DNA of 64,000 nucleotides. It comes from Oegoconia quadripuncta (lineage: Eukaryota; Arthropoda; Insecta; Lepidoptera; Autostichidae). Positions 9,475 through 19,796 of this stretch are shown piece after piece. The notes below the pieces were generated by a model. It was not told the origin of the DNA. It made no database searches and saw only the letters and a program-made list of their open reading frames with translations. Positions within the stretch are counted from its first letter, which is position 1. Each line of letters opens with the position of its first letter. The DNA lies in the NCBI GenBank assembly GCA_949316235.1, contig OX438758.1, forward strand, positions 16,503,194-16,567,193, in the 5' to 3' direction. Made by a program: the position numbers and the translations under genes.

Positions 9475-10999
9475 TTACGACGGCAACAACACTACTTTCC
9501 GGACTGGACGACGTAGCATTCCGCCTTTAGAGGCCACTTCGACCATACGGACCACGTCGTCCTTTCCGGGAAACGTTCGGGTGACTCGTCCACGTGGCCA
9601 GACCCCACGTGGAAGGTTGCCGTCAACAATTAAAACTTGGTCCCCCACCTCTATATTTCTGATGGAAGCAGAAAGCCTTCTGGGGATCAGTGATGGTAAG
9701 TACTCGCGCGTCCAACGCGTCCAGAAATGGTCGGCCAGACGAAGGCCTCGTCTCCACCTTACTCGACGAATCAAATCATCATCATCTACCTGAATCATCA
9801 CGGAGCAAGGTGAAGACGAGCCCAGTAGAAAATGGGATGGCGTAATGGCGCCATCCTCCCCTGGATCGATGCTGACATGAGTGAGTGGGCGCGAATATAC
9901 CAGACCCTCCGCTTCCAACAACAGCGTATGAAGAACCTCCTCTGAGGGAGTTTGTTGCACCAGGGTTGACGAGAGCGCGGTCTTGATGCTTCGCACTAAG
10001 CGTTCCCAGCATCCTCCCATTAAAACGGACTTGGATCCGTTTGTTTGCGGCAAACATCTGCAGCGGCTGCTCGTACAGTTTCAGCAGCAACCTGTTTGCT
10101 CCGACAAAGGCTGTTCCATTGTCCGAATATAGTGTCGCTGGTGTGCCTCGTTTTGCGATAAATCTGCGCAGCGCCATTATAGCCGAATTTGTGCTCAGGT
10201 TCCCGACGATTTCAAGGTGGACGGCACGCACTGTCAGGCAAGTAAATAATGCCACATAAACTTTCTCGCTGTGCCGCCCGACGGAGACCGAGACCGGACC
10301 GAAGTAGTCGAGGCCCACGTGTGTGAAGGGACGAACATTGTGGGCTAGTCTCTCTGGTGGTAAGTCACCGGTGGGTGGTATGGCAGGTACCGCTTTACGT
10401 ATGCGACACTGTAGACAGGTTGAAGCCACCTTTTTGACAGCTGGTCTCAGGCCGATGATGTGGTAGGTTTGACGAAAAACAATGAGGAGCCGCACCGGTC
10501 TATCTTTTCCGTTTAGAACTATGGAGTTTGGAGACACTGTCGACACACCATCCACCGCAACAATTCTTCCAGACAGACGTAGCAGTTTGGTTGAAACTTC
10601 GACGAACAGACTTAAATTGCTGTTTCTAGCCGGCGGTTCGCCACGCTCAACTTGTGCGTAATCTTCATGTAGGGAGGCTAACTGGGAGTGCAATAGGAGG
10701 TATTTTTCTGCGCGCGCTATGTGATTTGCGGTGGGTTCTCGACAACCTGGTGCTGAATTTAGAAAGTTAGAGGTAGGGTTCAAAGACTCTTAAAAAACTC
10801 TGGCGCAAACCAAGACGCGTGCGATTGTTCGCAGTAAACGAATCCATTTACTAAAACGAGTGGTGTCTGGAACCACTGGGACAGACAAATCGTGTGTGAC
10901 TGTTATGGTCACTGTTTCAGCTATAGAGCGCTTTAGTTACTCAAGAAATGGCGAGAGGTCAATTGATGGGGATGTCTGGGGATAGAGAGGTTGTGAACT
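9475..10999 (-). pseudogene. pol: BEL Pol, integrase half
   Basis: Minus-strand reading. From 10999 the BEL frame resumes, has a TGA/TAA-type stop early (SPFLE then stop) and another after VLVCARVF. It then runs openly with the block TTRFSKWIRLLRTIARV that precedes integrase, the zinc-binding CLQCRIRKAVP, and the catalytic motifs HVGLDYFGPV (first Asp) and ATLYSDNGTAFVGA (second Asp). Near 10040-10055 the frame changes and material is missing before the third catalytic residue in GGCWERLVRSIKTAL. The C-terminal DUF5641-like tail (VGDQVLIVDGNLPRGVWPRG) ends at 9475. RNase H sequence is absent. Confidence 0.85.
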
Positions 11000-11361
11000 A
11001 AACTAGCTCCGTAATTTTTTGTTTTTATTATTTAATTACTGTTTTAAATATGCTTTAACCAATTTCATTTAAGTATATTAATGTGTAAACGTTGTATTCG
11101 TGTAAAAATACGGTGAATAATTGTAATATTTTGTGTAGAATCTTTGTGAAAGTGAGAGCGCTTAACCGTTACCTACGTTTGTAAAAATTTAAATAAAAAC
11201 ACATCATCTCGTTCTTGAACAGCTATTACTTATCAATTACAATAATTGTAATCAATTTAGTGTTTATTGATAGCTAATCTCGACTTATATAACCTCAAAG
11301 TGAAATACACAGTTATCGGTCGGCCGCTTTGTTTGTAAGCCAATCAACCACTAATTGCATA

Positions 11362-12942
11362 ATGACGACCCGCAGTGCCGCAGCTCGTCAGCTGGAGGAT
11401 AAATTCCAACTGACTCTGCAGGAGCTTAAGGCGTCAAAGTCCCTATGTGATCAGCTGTTACGGGAACGAGATGACAGTGAAAAGGAGGTATTAGATTTAA
11501 TTAATAAAAAGAAACAAATTAGGGATGAGATGGCGGGAGTGCACCGGGAGTATATGGGGGTTCAGCAGCAAAGAGATGAGCTTCAGCGAATAGTGGATGG
11601 GTTCGACCGGGACAGCAGTGACTTCGAAGACTCCCTCAGACGCATTGGAACTTTGGAATCAGAATTACGTGACGCCTACAAACTCATAACGTCACTAAGA
11701 GAAGAACTTGATTCCCACAAAACATCACAGGCCCTATCCCTATATGATGAACTGGTCGCGGGCAGCAGCGCTCACGTTGCTCATGGTGGCACTTCTCCCA
11801 TCGCTTCCTCTGTGACCATAGACCTCACATGTAATGACTCATTAGATTCCAAATGTAAATTGCAAAAATCTACTAGTAAAAATAAGCTAAAGAAATATGT
11901 TAAAATCAATAAATACATAAAGAATACTCAAAAGTTAATTAAAAAAAATAGTGCAATATGCAACTCAGTAGTGATGAGAAGGCAGAGACATAATTTAATG
12001 CAAGAATTGCAAGAGTGTAATAGTAAACTCATCGAGTCAAAAATTAGTGTTGAGTGTGACACACGGCGCCTACAGATGGAAATTGATAACTTGACCCAAT
12101 CGTTGCATGATATTACTAAAAAGTATGAAACAGCCCAAAATGAGTTAAAAGAACACTCGTTGGCCATGGATGAATTGTTGGAGTTAAGTAAGTATAACGC
12201 AGAGCGATTTAACTCTTTAACTTTAAATCATCAATGCGATTGCGAAATAGCTCCAGCTAGTGCCTCCGGGCCAGCGAGTGTAACTGAGCGGCCATCGTTG
12301 GGGCTGTGTGTCACACCACAACAACAAGAAAATACCTCCACCTCCATCGCGAGCAAACAAATTATAATGTTTAGTGATGAAATTGGTAAAAGTATGGGTT
12401 CACAACTTAGTCAATACATGGGACCAGTAATTACTAATAACTGCATGCCTGGTGCCACATACTTAAACATATTGGATAGAATTTTGACAACTAAATTTAC
12501 AGAAGGCACTACTCTAATAATTTTTGTAGGCAGGCGGCATACAATAAGCAAAAAATTATTAATTAATTATTTCTCTCGATTGAATGAATTAACCAATGTG
12601 GAAAAAATTTTATTATTTGCTTTTCCATTCATTCATGATGATAATAGTGGCGAAAATGATGTAAGACATAATTTGAATTCGACATTGCATACATTAACAT
12701 GTAGAAATTGTAAATTTCATTTTATTGACACTAATAGTATTATTAGTAAAAGGTTTTATTTAACACAAGATAAGTATTATCTTAGTAGATATTACAAACA
12801 ACAGTTTTGTAGACTGTTGTGTTATTATTTTTCTTTTTCGACCAAAGTATTGGCCACACAGACAACTGCTTCTATTGAGCAAACTGTTAGTATTAACTCT
12901 GACGTCATGTCATTGGAACATGCAACTAACTATTTAAATTAA
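11362..12942 (+). CDS. LINE ORF1: coiled-coil protein with a possible SGNH-esterase-like C-terminus
   Basis: 526 residues from the ATG at 11362 (MTTRSAAARQLEDKF). The first 120 residues are a heptad-rich coiled coil (LQELKASKSLCDQLLRERDD onward), probably for trimerisation and RNA binding. A second helical stretch spans about 190-290. The C-terminal part starts with IMFSDEIGKSMGSQL and has TTLIIFVGRR and a late DxxxLS (DKYYLSR), positions resembling the blocks of SGNH/GDSL hydrolase-like ORF1 proteins of CR1-group LINEs. The usual GDS serine is replaced (FSDEIG), so catalysis is doubtful. It ends with TAA at 12940-12942, where the ORF2 frame is already open. Confidence 0.75.
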   Translation: MTTRSAAARQLEDKFQLTLQELKASKSLCDQLLRERDDSEKEVLDLINKKKQIRDEMAGVHREYMGVQQQRDELQRIVDGFDRDSSDFEDSLRRIGTLESELRDAYKLITSLREELDSHKTSQALSLYDELVAGSSAHVAHGGTSPIASSVTIDLTCNDSLDSKCKLQKSTSKNKLKKYVKINKYIKNTQKLIKKNSAICNSVVMRRQRHNLMQELQECNSKLIESKISVECDTRRLQMEIDNLTQSLHDITKKYETAQNELKEHSLAMDELLELSKYNAERFNSLTLNHQCDCEIAPASASGPASVTERPSLGLCVTPQQQENTSTSIASKQIIMFSDEIGKSMGSQLSQYMGPVITNNCMPGATYLNILDRILTTKFTEGTTLIIFVGRRHTISKKLLINYFSRLNELTNVEKILLFAFPFIHDDNSGENDVRHNLNSTLHTLTCRNCKFHFIDTNSIISKRFYLTQDKYYLSRYYKQQFCRLLCYYFSFSTKVLATQTTASIEQTVSINSDVMSLEHATNYLN

Positions 12943-13064
12943 TTACCAAGACAACAGAGAATCACTCTTGCAATAACTTTATAAACCGGAGTAACAGTTC
13001 GCTTAATATTGAGTCAAATAAAAATAAAGAGTCAAACAAAAATAAACTATGTAAATTAAACCTT

Positions 13065-15878
13065 GTGCATCAAAATATTCAAAGCATGAAACGTAAAGAG
13101 TTAGAAATTGAGCTTTTCTTAAATCATAATAATGTCCATATAATGTGTATTACTGAACATTGGCTTAAAGCTTGTGAATGTATATTTAGTTTCAAAAACC
13201 ACCAGGTAGCCAGCTCATTTTGTAGAGAAAAGGCCTCACATGGTGGCTCTCTAATACTCATCCATAATTATTTAAAATACAAGGAGCGTTTAGATATTGT
13301 GGGCTTATCTGTGGAGCGAACTGTAGAATTAGCATGCATCGAATTAGATAAGATAATCGTGTTGGCAGTCTACAAACCCCCTTCATCTCCATATGAGTTG
13401 TTTGAAAACATTATGGAAGACGTTTTAAGTAAATTATGCAATAATAATAAATGTGTTGCCATTTGTGGAGATTTCAACATAAATCTTCTAGAAAAATCCA
13501 GTTTGAGCAACAGCCTAAAATGCTTATTCAAGTGTTATGGTATGTCAAATGTCTTCATCGAGCCAACTAGAATAACATCTAGCAGTGCGACCTGTCTTGA
13601 TAATATTTTTACAAATCTTAAGCCGACTTATAAAGTAATTATTAATCAACTAAGTTCAGACCATTGCGGCCAACTGGCTTGTTTTGACTTAAATATTGAC
13701 AAAGTATCTAGGACCATTACATGTAACCCTATAAATCGCAATCGCCTCGAGTCATATAAAAATAGCTTGGAATCTAAATTACCTTTTGTAAAGTATTCGA
13801 ATGAGGCAAATGAGCTTTATAGCTCTGTTTTTAACTTGACTAAAAATGAATATAATACTGTATTTAAACCAAAGCGGATTAAAGTTGATAACTGCTCAAA
13901 ATTTAATGATTGGGCGACGGTTGGAATACATATAAGCAGACAAAAGTTATACGACCTATATGATGAAAGGACCTATAACAATAACCAAGAATTCAAAAAT
14001 TATGTTAGAAGTTATTCTAAATTATTTAAAAAAGTGTGCTTAGTTGCAAAAGCACAATATTTGCATAAGAAAATTAAAATGAGTAATAACATTTCTAAGA
14101 CAACTTGGCAAATTATTAACAAAGAAACTGGAAGGGTCAAGTCACGTAGTTTCGATTTAAAGTTAAAAATTAATGATCGAGATATCACTAATTTAATGGA
14201 AGTTGCTGAAGCTTTTGATGAGTTCTTTACTAATATTCCGGTGTTAGCTACCAAAACCCTAAACTCATCTCCCACCCTAGCTGAATCTCTGCTAAAGTCA
14301 AGTGTTAGTCCATGTAACGTTGCATTTGATTTCAGGCCTATAGTGTCCTCCGATATATTAAAGTCATTTAATCGTATTAGAATGAGTAATACCGCAGATC
14401 TCGATGGTCTCTCTGTAAAAATTATTGGATCTGTAATTGATTGCATGGCTCCTTACCTAGCTGATGTTTTTAACAAGTGCATTGGTCAGGGGGTCTTTCC
14501 TGACTTAATGAAAGACAGCAAGATAATTCCTTTGTTTAAATCAGGTAGTACATCGGACCCCACAAATTTCAGACCTATATCAGTACTACCAACTCTTAGT
14601 AAAATATTTGAAAAAATTATCCTTGAACAATTATTAACACATTTTAATACAAATAAATTATTGCACACTAAACAATTTGGTTTTACCCGGGGTCGCTCAA
14701 CAACCGATGCAGGTGTTGAGCTAATAGGACACATATTTGATGCCTGGGAGAAGTCGCAGGATGCAGTAGGTGTGTTCTGTGATCTTTCCAAGGCGTTTGA
14801 TTGCGTTCGGCATGACATTTTGGTAAAAAAACTACGTCACTATGGATTGCAAGGTCAAGCACTCCTACTTATGGAATCTTACCTTAGTAATAGGATCCAA
14901 GTGGTGGATGTCAATGGAATGAGATCATCAGGTTCTGCGGTTAGCATGGGAGTTCCCCAGGGATCCATATTGGGTCCATTCCTGTTTCTAGTCTACATAA
15001 ATGACTTACCTTTCTTTGTAAAAGACAGACATGAAATTGTACTGTTTGCAGATGACACATCATTTGTGTTCAAACTTAGACGAAATGAACAAGATTACAG
15101 TATTGTTAATGATTGTATAACAAAAATGGTAGATTGGTTCACGGCTAATAATTTGCTTTTGAATGAAAAGAAAACTAAATGCATCAAGTTTGTTCTACCA
15201 AACGTCAGACAGGTCGCCACTAGTGTTGTTATTAAAAAAGAATTGCTGGACCCTGTAGATACAGTTGTGTTTTTAGGTATTACTCTAGATGCTAAGCTAC
15301 AATGGGGACCACATATCTTAAAATTGTCTAAAAGGCTCAGCTCGGCAGCATATGCAATATGGAAAATTCGACAAGTTACAGATGTTGATACAGCTAGGTT
15401 AGTCTACTTTAGTTATTTCCACAGTTTAATGACTTATGGAATTTTACTGTGGGGAAATGCAGCTGACATTAGTAAAATATTCATACTACAGAAACGAGCC
15501 ATTCGAGCAATATATAAGTTAAAATCGAGGGATTCTTTGAGGGAACTGTTTAAAGAAGTAAATATTTTGACATTAGCATCCCAATACATATATGAAAATG
15601 TCATTTATGTAAAGAAAAATATATCTTCATTTGAGAAAAATAGCGATAAACATGACATAAATACTAGAAATAAAAATAAACTTGCTCTGCATTCAACTAG
15701 ACTCCATAAAGTTAGTAATTCATTTAAGGGGCAATGTATACGTTTGTTCAATAAGATTCCCGAAGATATGCAGAATTTGCCTTTAGATAAGTTCAAAGGT
15801 ATCGTGAAGCAGAAGCTCAGTGCAAAAGGTTACTATAAAATTTGTGATTATTTAAATGACAGTAATCCTTGGACTTAA
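13065..15878 (+). CDS. LINE ORF2: APE endonuclease and reverse transcriptase
   Basis: It nicks target DNA and copies the element RNA from the nick. The frame is open from about 12932, overlapping the end of ORF1; the first ATG is at 13086 (930 residues), so translation probably re-initiates after ORF1 or uses an upstream non-ATG codon. The endonuclease motifs are HQNIQS (Asn), CITEHWLK (Glu), AVYKPP, CGDFNINLL and LSSDHCGQ. The reverse transcriptase has FRPISVLPTLSKIFEK, GRSTTDAGVE, FCDLSKAFDCVRHDIL, GVPQGSILGPFLFLVYINDL and the catalytic VLFADDTSF. No RNase H or zinc knuckle is seen. All motifs are intact. The copy at 55180-57632 is an older relative. Confidence 0.92.
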   Translation: MHQNIQSMKRKELEIELFLNHNNVHIMCITEHWLKACECIFSFKNHQVASSFCREKASHGGSLILIHNYLKYKERLDIVGLSVERTVELACIELDKIIVLAVYKPPSSPYELFENIMEDVLSKLCNNNKCVAICGDFNINLLEKSSLSNSLKCLFKCYGMSNVFIEPTRITSSSATCLDNIFTNLKPTYKVIINQLSSDHCGQLACFDLNIDKVSRTITCNPINRNRLESYKNSLESKLPFVKYSNEANELYSSVFNLTKNEYNTVFKPKRIKVDNCSKFNDWATVGIHISRQKLYDLYDERTYNNNQEFKNYVRSYSKLFKKVCLVAKAQYLHKKIKMSNNISKTTWQIINKETGRVKSRSFDLKLKINDRDITNLMEVAEAFDEFFTNIPVLATKTLNSSPTLAESLLKSSVSPCNVAFDFRPIVSSDILKSFNRIRMSNTADLDGLSVKIIGSVIDCMAPYLADVFNKCIGQGVFPDLMKDSKIIPLFKSGSTSDPTNFRPISVLPTLSKIFEKIILEQLLTHFNTNKLLHTKQFGFTRGRSTTDAGVELIGHIFDAWEKSQDAVGVFCDLSKAFDCVRHDILVKKLRHYGLQGQALLLMESYLSNRIQVVDVNGMRSSGSAVSMGVPQGSILGPFLFLVYINDLPFFVKDRHEIVLFADDTSFVFKLRRNEQDYSIVNDCITKMVDWFTANNLLLNEKKTKCIKFVLPNVRQVATSVVIKKELLDPVDTVVFLGITLDAKLQWGPHILKLSKRLSSAAYAIWKIRQVTDVDTARLVYFSYFHSLMTYGILLWGNAADISKIFILQKRAIRAIYKLKSRDSLRELFKEVNILTLASQYIYENVIYVKKNISSFEKNSDKHDINTRNKNKLALHSTRLHKVSNSFKGQCIRLFNKIPEDMQNLPLDKFKGIVKQKLSAKGYYKICDYLNDSNPWT

Positions 15879-16170
15879 AACTTATTTGGCGACGTATAGT
15901 ATGTATAACTATAAACCAAATTAAAGTTAGTAATTTATTGTTAATAAATATGTTTGACTCTATACCAAAAAAAGTATAAAGCAATTTACTGTTATTAAAT
16001 AATATCTTGACTCGCAGAAAAGAGCAACCCCTTGAGTTTCTTGCTCGTTCTTCTCTGGGGATTACAGCATTACGAATGAGCGGTAGATTTAAAATGATAT
16101 ATTAACGTTTTCAAGTGATCAATTGTATCCTACGAAAATAAACATTTTTTCATTTTTCATTTTCATTTTA

Positions 16171-16830
16171 GAACTGAAGAGTAGCTCTTCACATTCACGA
16201 AACCACGTTTTCCATTCATCAGCAAAGGTAAGTGAAAGCTCCTTATCCCAATCGGTACATAATCTCCAGGTTTTCTGAAATTGTATTCTACTGCGAATAA
16301 CCATGGGGGTTAAATGTCCGATGGGATCGTAAAAACGCATTAAGTGCGATAAAACGGAACGCTTCGTTAGTTTCTCAGGGAAAGCACCGAAGCTACTTCT
16401 GGAGAAGCATAACTTGTCCTCACGAACATTCCATCTCACACCCAACACACGAACTTCAACGGAGCAAGCGTCGGGCGTACAAAGATCGGGAGGAAGTAGA
16501 GAAAGAGCCTCTGTGGAGTTGGACACCCAATGAACGACTCGTAACTTGCGCTTTTGGGGGTGAACGACGCCGAAATGGGGAAGGTACCAGAGAACGCCTG
16601 TCTCTGCTTCGGTGTCACATGGTTCTGCATAGTCTTTTGCTAACATGGACTGGATATTAGCTCGGTAAGCCTCTGCATAACTATCATCCCGTTTCATTTT
16701 CTTTTCGAGGCTAATAAAACGTGAGCGAGCCAACTCAAATGAATCCGGAATGGTCATCTCAGAAATATTCGGACCCCAAATTAGACCGGTTTCAAAACGT
16801 CCCGATGGCAGGCGCTTTGTGGTACCTTCT
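16171..16830 (-). pseudogene. pol: BEL Pol, shortened reverse transcriptase
   Basis: It starts one frame away from the gag-protease ORF near 16830 (LEGTTKRLPSGRFETGLIWG), a typical start of BEL reverse transcriptase. After KRKLRVVHW it jumps directly to VSNSTEALSLLPPDLC, so the palm with the catalytic YVDD motif is missing. It continues with VRVLGVRWNVREDKLCF and MRFYDPIGHLTPMVIRSR, and stops at the LINE junction after EELLFSS. The deletion keeps the frame. As a polymerase it is dead. Confidence 0.82.
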
Positions 16831-19531
16831 AAGACTCGAATGGCAATTTGATCATTTTTAGTATGTTATTACTATCAGCATAACTCGTTTCAACACCAAC
16901 ATGGTTCACAAAGACGCAATTGTAGGATTCTTTGGACTTGCACTTTAAGGATCCGTACAGGACCCAGCCGAGTGCAGTGAGAGATGCCACTGGCTGTGAA
17001 AGGGATCCGCGACGTGTGAGATGAGAGGTTGTGAGATGCCAATTATCAATGCCGATTAGCATCATTGGTGTGACATCCTCATAGCAGGTTAAAACGTCTG
17101 CAATGTCGGAGAGATGGTCAAAGGACTTTACATCCTCAATCGCCACGGATTGTCTATTAAGGCCAAGGTTAGGAATAGATCTGACATTTCTTATTGAGTA
17201 CGAATTGAGACTGTGACGCCCTTTGACCTCTACGTCAACGTAGCTAACCTCTGATTCCTTGGTCATGCCGCTGATGCCATCGACTCTCATAAAGCTCTTC
17301 CTTCTTCCTTGGGCTCCGACAGCGCTGGTTACCGAAGAGTCAATAAGGGTTGCCGTTGATCCGTCATCGAGTAGAGCAAAGGTATCATAACTACCTTTAG
17401 GTCCTGAGACGGTCACTGCTACGATCTTTAGTAACGCCCGACTTGTATGTGTGGCAGAAGAAGTGGTGTAGTTGTGGCCTACAACGACACGAGCAGGGGG
17501 CGACTCATTGTGACCCTCAGCGACGCGAGCAAGAGGCGGCTCGTCAACAACAGAATCTACAGAAGCTTTATGTAGTAATGTGTGGTGGCTTTGTTTACCT
17601 CTGCAACCATCTACTTCACAAGAAAACTTCTTGCACGTGCGGTACCGGTGGGCACCCTTGATGAGGCACTTGTGACAGGTTTTGTTTGAAGTGACCCATT
17701 CCCACCTTTTAGCTGAAGACAGGGCGCTGAACCTCTTGCAGCTCCGTACTACGTGCCCTAGCGACTCACAGTACGCGCAGATCATGTCAGGCGGCGTCGA
17801 TGATGCAGCTGTAGTCAATGATGCGGCAGTGCCAATCTGTGACGTCGTAGTGGCAAGACAGGACACCTTTCTACCCATTTTGTCTTTCAAGTCCGGAATC
17901 GCATACATATGGTACTTAGCCCGCAGGTCAGCCTCTTGCACGAGGAAGTCTGAAAGAAGCTCCAACTTATATCTATGAGGGTTAGAGGCTTCTTTACAAG
18001 AGGCGTAGTCTGCCCATCTTGTGCGAAGCAGTGGGGCAAGTTTTCCAACTATCTCGTTGGACAGTTCTGGAGAGGCCAAGTACTCAGGCCGTTGTAGTAA
18101 CCGCACTACCTCAACGCAGTTGCGGACCCCGCATGCGAAAGCATTGAGTTCGTTCGTGCTCTCTTGACTTGAGAGTTTTGGAAGCGCACGAACGTATGTT
18201 AGTTCAGCCATGATAATTTGCTCTGGTCGGGCAAAAGCAGTCTTGAGAGCACGGATTACCTCTAAGGGATCTCGGGCAGCTGCAAGCAGTACTACGACAG
18301 CGTCCCGCGCAGCCCCTCGAAGAGCAGCGTTGAGCCGCACCAGATTCTCTGATGGACTGTACGATAGGCTTGTCTCGTCGTATATCTTCTTGAAAGTTAG
18401 CCAATCTGTTGGCCGACCATCGAAAGTAGGAAGTGGAAAACAAACCTTTGATGACTTGCGTGTCGCTGCGATGTTGCTGATAGCTTGAGCTAAATTTTGT
18501 ATAGAGTCCGAGTTTTCTAAAATTATATTATTTTTGTTACAATTTTCATCGTTGTGAGTACCTAATGTAGAGTGAATGTACGATGATTGTTGTGGTCGCT
18601 GCCAGCAAAGCGACGTAGGCGCCGCCGACGATGTAGCCGTGGGCCTTTGTGAAAAGGCCGTCGAATTTTGCAGAGGGACAGCGAAAGTGGTTTGCAGTGG
18701 ACCGTGGCCCAGGGACCCTAACGGGTACAAAGGCAACCCTTGGCGGCCGTCTGGAAGCGGCGCTGGTTTAAGCGCAGCCGGCAGTGCGTTCATGTCCTCG
18801 GAGCCGAGCGCGCACTTGTAGTGAGGCTTAAAGCCCTCTGGGGGTGACGCAGATCTGGGCCCGGCGAGTGAACTATGCATAGCAGACCAACCAAGAGAAG
18901 TAGCTCCGGAGCACGCAATTGTATAGATAGCAGTGTTTGTTAGTAAAGGACCTGAGGACCGTAAATAGTTTGATTTAGAGACCTCTGCTGTTAGTGCGCA
19001 AATAGGCGTGGTGAGCCACGAAGCGGTGGGGTTTTGTCCCTCTGCGCCCAAGGGTAGGGGCGTTTGAGCCTCGTGAGAGCCTGCAGTAACTAACGCTTGG
19101 GGGGTATCTCCCGCAAAATCATTGGCGTTCATAAGGGCATGCGACGGACCACGCAGCACCTGTATATCAGAATTAAGAATATTGTTAGATACATTGCCAT
19201 CTAACCATGAATTAACTTGAGTAGTCACGCGTTTGGAACGGCGACTGCCGCGGCTAGTGTGGTGGCTGGATCGTTGGCTGGAACACTCCTGAGCTTCCAG
19301 TGAAGCCATCTCTGCGCGGTACTCCGCCTGCGCTACTAAGCGTTCGGCCTCTAATGTGGCGCGCTCGCTTTCGCGTACGCGCTCCTCACGCTCTATGTTA
19401 GCAATGCGCCTAAGGTGCACCGCCTCCGCTGCAAGCCTTTGTGCTTTAATATTTGCAGATGAGGATGTACTAGCAGATGAGACATTGCTCTTTGTAGCCT
19501 CCATTTGGCGAGTTTTGGAGCGTGTTAGCAT
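16829..19531 (-). CDS. gag: BEL gag and aspartic protease
   Basis: 900 residues on the minus strand from ATG at 19531 (MLTRSKTRQ). The N-terminal 100 residues are a charged helical coiled coil rich in E, R and A. The centre holds the DUF1759-type capsid region (FPLPTFDGRPTDWLTFKKIY), followed by zinc-binding clusters CAYCESLGHVVRSC and CHKCLIKGAHRYRTC. The C-terminus is a retropepsin-like DUF1758 domain, where the active site reads FALLDDGSTATLI (D-D-G in place of D-T-G, usual for this family). The frame ends at 16829 by a shift into the polymerase region. It lies just inside the right (5') LTR, as expected. Confidence 0.88.
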   Translation of the reverse strand: MLTRSKTRQMEATKSNVSSASTSSSANIKAQRLAAEAVHLRRIANIEREERVRESERATLEAERLVAQAEYRAEMASLEAQECSSQRSSHHTSRGSRRSKRVTTQVNSWLDGNVSNNILNSDIQVLRGPSHALMNANDFAGDTPQALVTAGSHEAQTPLPLGAEGQNPTASWLTTPICALTAEVSKSNYLRSSGPLLTNTAIYTIACSGATSLGWSAMHSSLAGPRSASPPEGFKPHYKCALGSEDMNALPAALKPAPLPDGRQGLPLYPLGSLGHGPLQTTFAVPLQNSTAFSQRPTATSSAAPTSLCWQRPQQSSYIHSTLGTHNDENCNKNNIILENSDSIQNLAQAISNIAATRKSSKVCFPLPTFDGRPTDWLTFKKIYDETSLSYSPSENLVRLNAALRGAARDAVVVLLAAARDPLEVIRALKTAFARPEQIIMAELTYVRALPKLSSQESTNELNAFACGVRNCVEVVRLLQRPEYLASPELSNEIVGKLAPLLRTRWADYASCKEASNPHRYKLELLSDFLVQEADLRAKYHMYAIPDLKDKMGRKVSCLATTTSQIGTAASLTTAASSTPPDMICAYCESLGHVVRSCKRFSALSSAKRWEWVTSNKTCHKCLIKGAHRYRTCKKFSCEVDGCRGKQSHHTLLHKASVDSVVDEPPLARVAEGHNESPPARVVVGHNYTTSSATHTSRALLKIVAVTVSGPKGSYDTFALLDDGSTATLIDSSVTSAVGAQGRRKSFMRVDGISGMTKESEVSYVDVEVKGRHSLNSYSIRNVRSIPNLGLNRQSVAIEDVKSFDHLSDIADVLTCYEDVTPMMLIGIDNWHLTTSHLTRRGSLSQPVASLTALGWVLYGSLKCKSKESYNCVFVNHVGVETSYADSNNILKMIKLPFES

Positions 19532-19679
19532 GGACTTGAAATAATAAAATTACTGAACAATATTAAGATGACAAAAAAATAAAATAGGGCACTTACCTAA
19601 TATAGTGCTTGGAGTTCATTGGGCCTGTGTAGGTTTTATTAGAAAATAATTTTAAATCGGAAAATTATTTTTCGTGACA

Positions 19680-19694
19680 CTTCTGACACCACTT
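19680..19694 (-). other. BEL primer-binding site
   Basis: On the minus strand, three bases after the 5' LTR, TGGTGTCAGAAGTG is present, the type of primer site used by many BEL/Pao elements. Confidence 0.65.
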
Positions 19695-19769
19695 TGTTGG
19701 GAACTGAATTTATTTCTTTTAAAAACAAGTACAAAGCAAAAAGGTTTTTGGCCAGCACCGTCGGTGACA
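19695..19769 (-). repeat. BEL 5' LTR (right end)
   Basis: 75 bp, apparently identical to 9265-9339. It is followed by ATAAT (19770-19774), the second copy of the target duplication. Confidence 0.88.
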
Positions 19770-19796
19770 ATAATTATTTTTTATTATAGTTATAGG

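Larger units (their letters stand above)
11000..16170 (+). mobile_element. Two-ORF non-LTR retrotransposon (CR1/Jockey group), apparently full length
   Basis: It sits inside the BEL pol gene. The probable target duplication GAACT occurs at 10995-10999 and 16171-16175; the BEL reading frame is continuous if the LINE and one copy are removed. The order is 5' UTR (11000-11361), ORF1, ORF2, a 3' UTR and a low-complexity tail of CATTTTT/TTTTCATT units at about 16145-16170. The 3' end (ACGTTTTCAAGT ... CCTA.GAAATAAA) is shared with the degraded copy ending near 57632. Both ORFs are uninterrupted, the mark of a young and possibly active insertion. The exact 5' end is inferred from the short duplication. 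Confidence 0.85.
9265..19769 (-). mobile_element. BEL/Pao LTR retrotransposon with 75-bp LTRs, split by a LINE
   Basis: A minus-strand element bounded by two 75-bp LTRs (9265-9339 and 19695-19769) that I read as identical base for base, beginning TGT and ending ACA, with ATAAT duplicated on both sides. Inside the right LTR the minus strand reads TGGTGTCAGAAGTG, a typical BEL primer site; inside the left LTR it reads CCGGGGGCGACCA, a G-rich polypurine-like tract. Coding content in order is gag-protease (16829-19531), a shortened reverse transcriptase (16171-16830) and integrase (9475-10999). A LINE occupies 11000-16170. Identical LTRs with a defective interior suggest recent movement of an already defective copy. 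Confidence 0.9.

Noticed and set aside
13065..15878. Domesticated reverse transcriptase gene
   Set aside because: ORF1, 3' tail, target duplication and a second degraded copy show an ordinary LINE.
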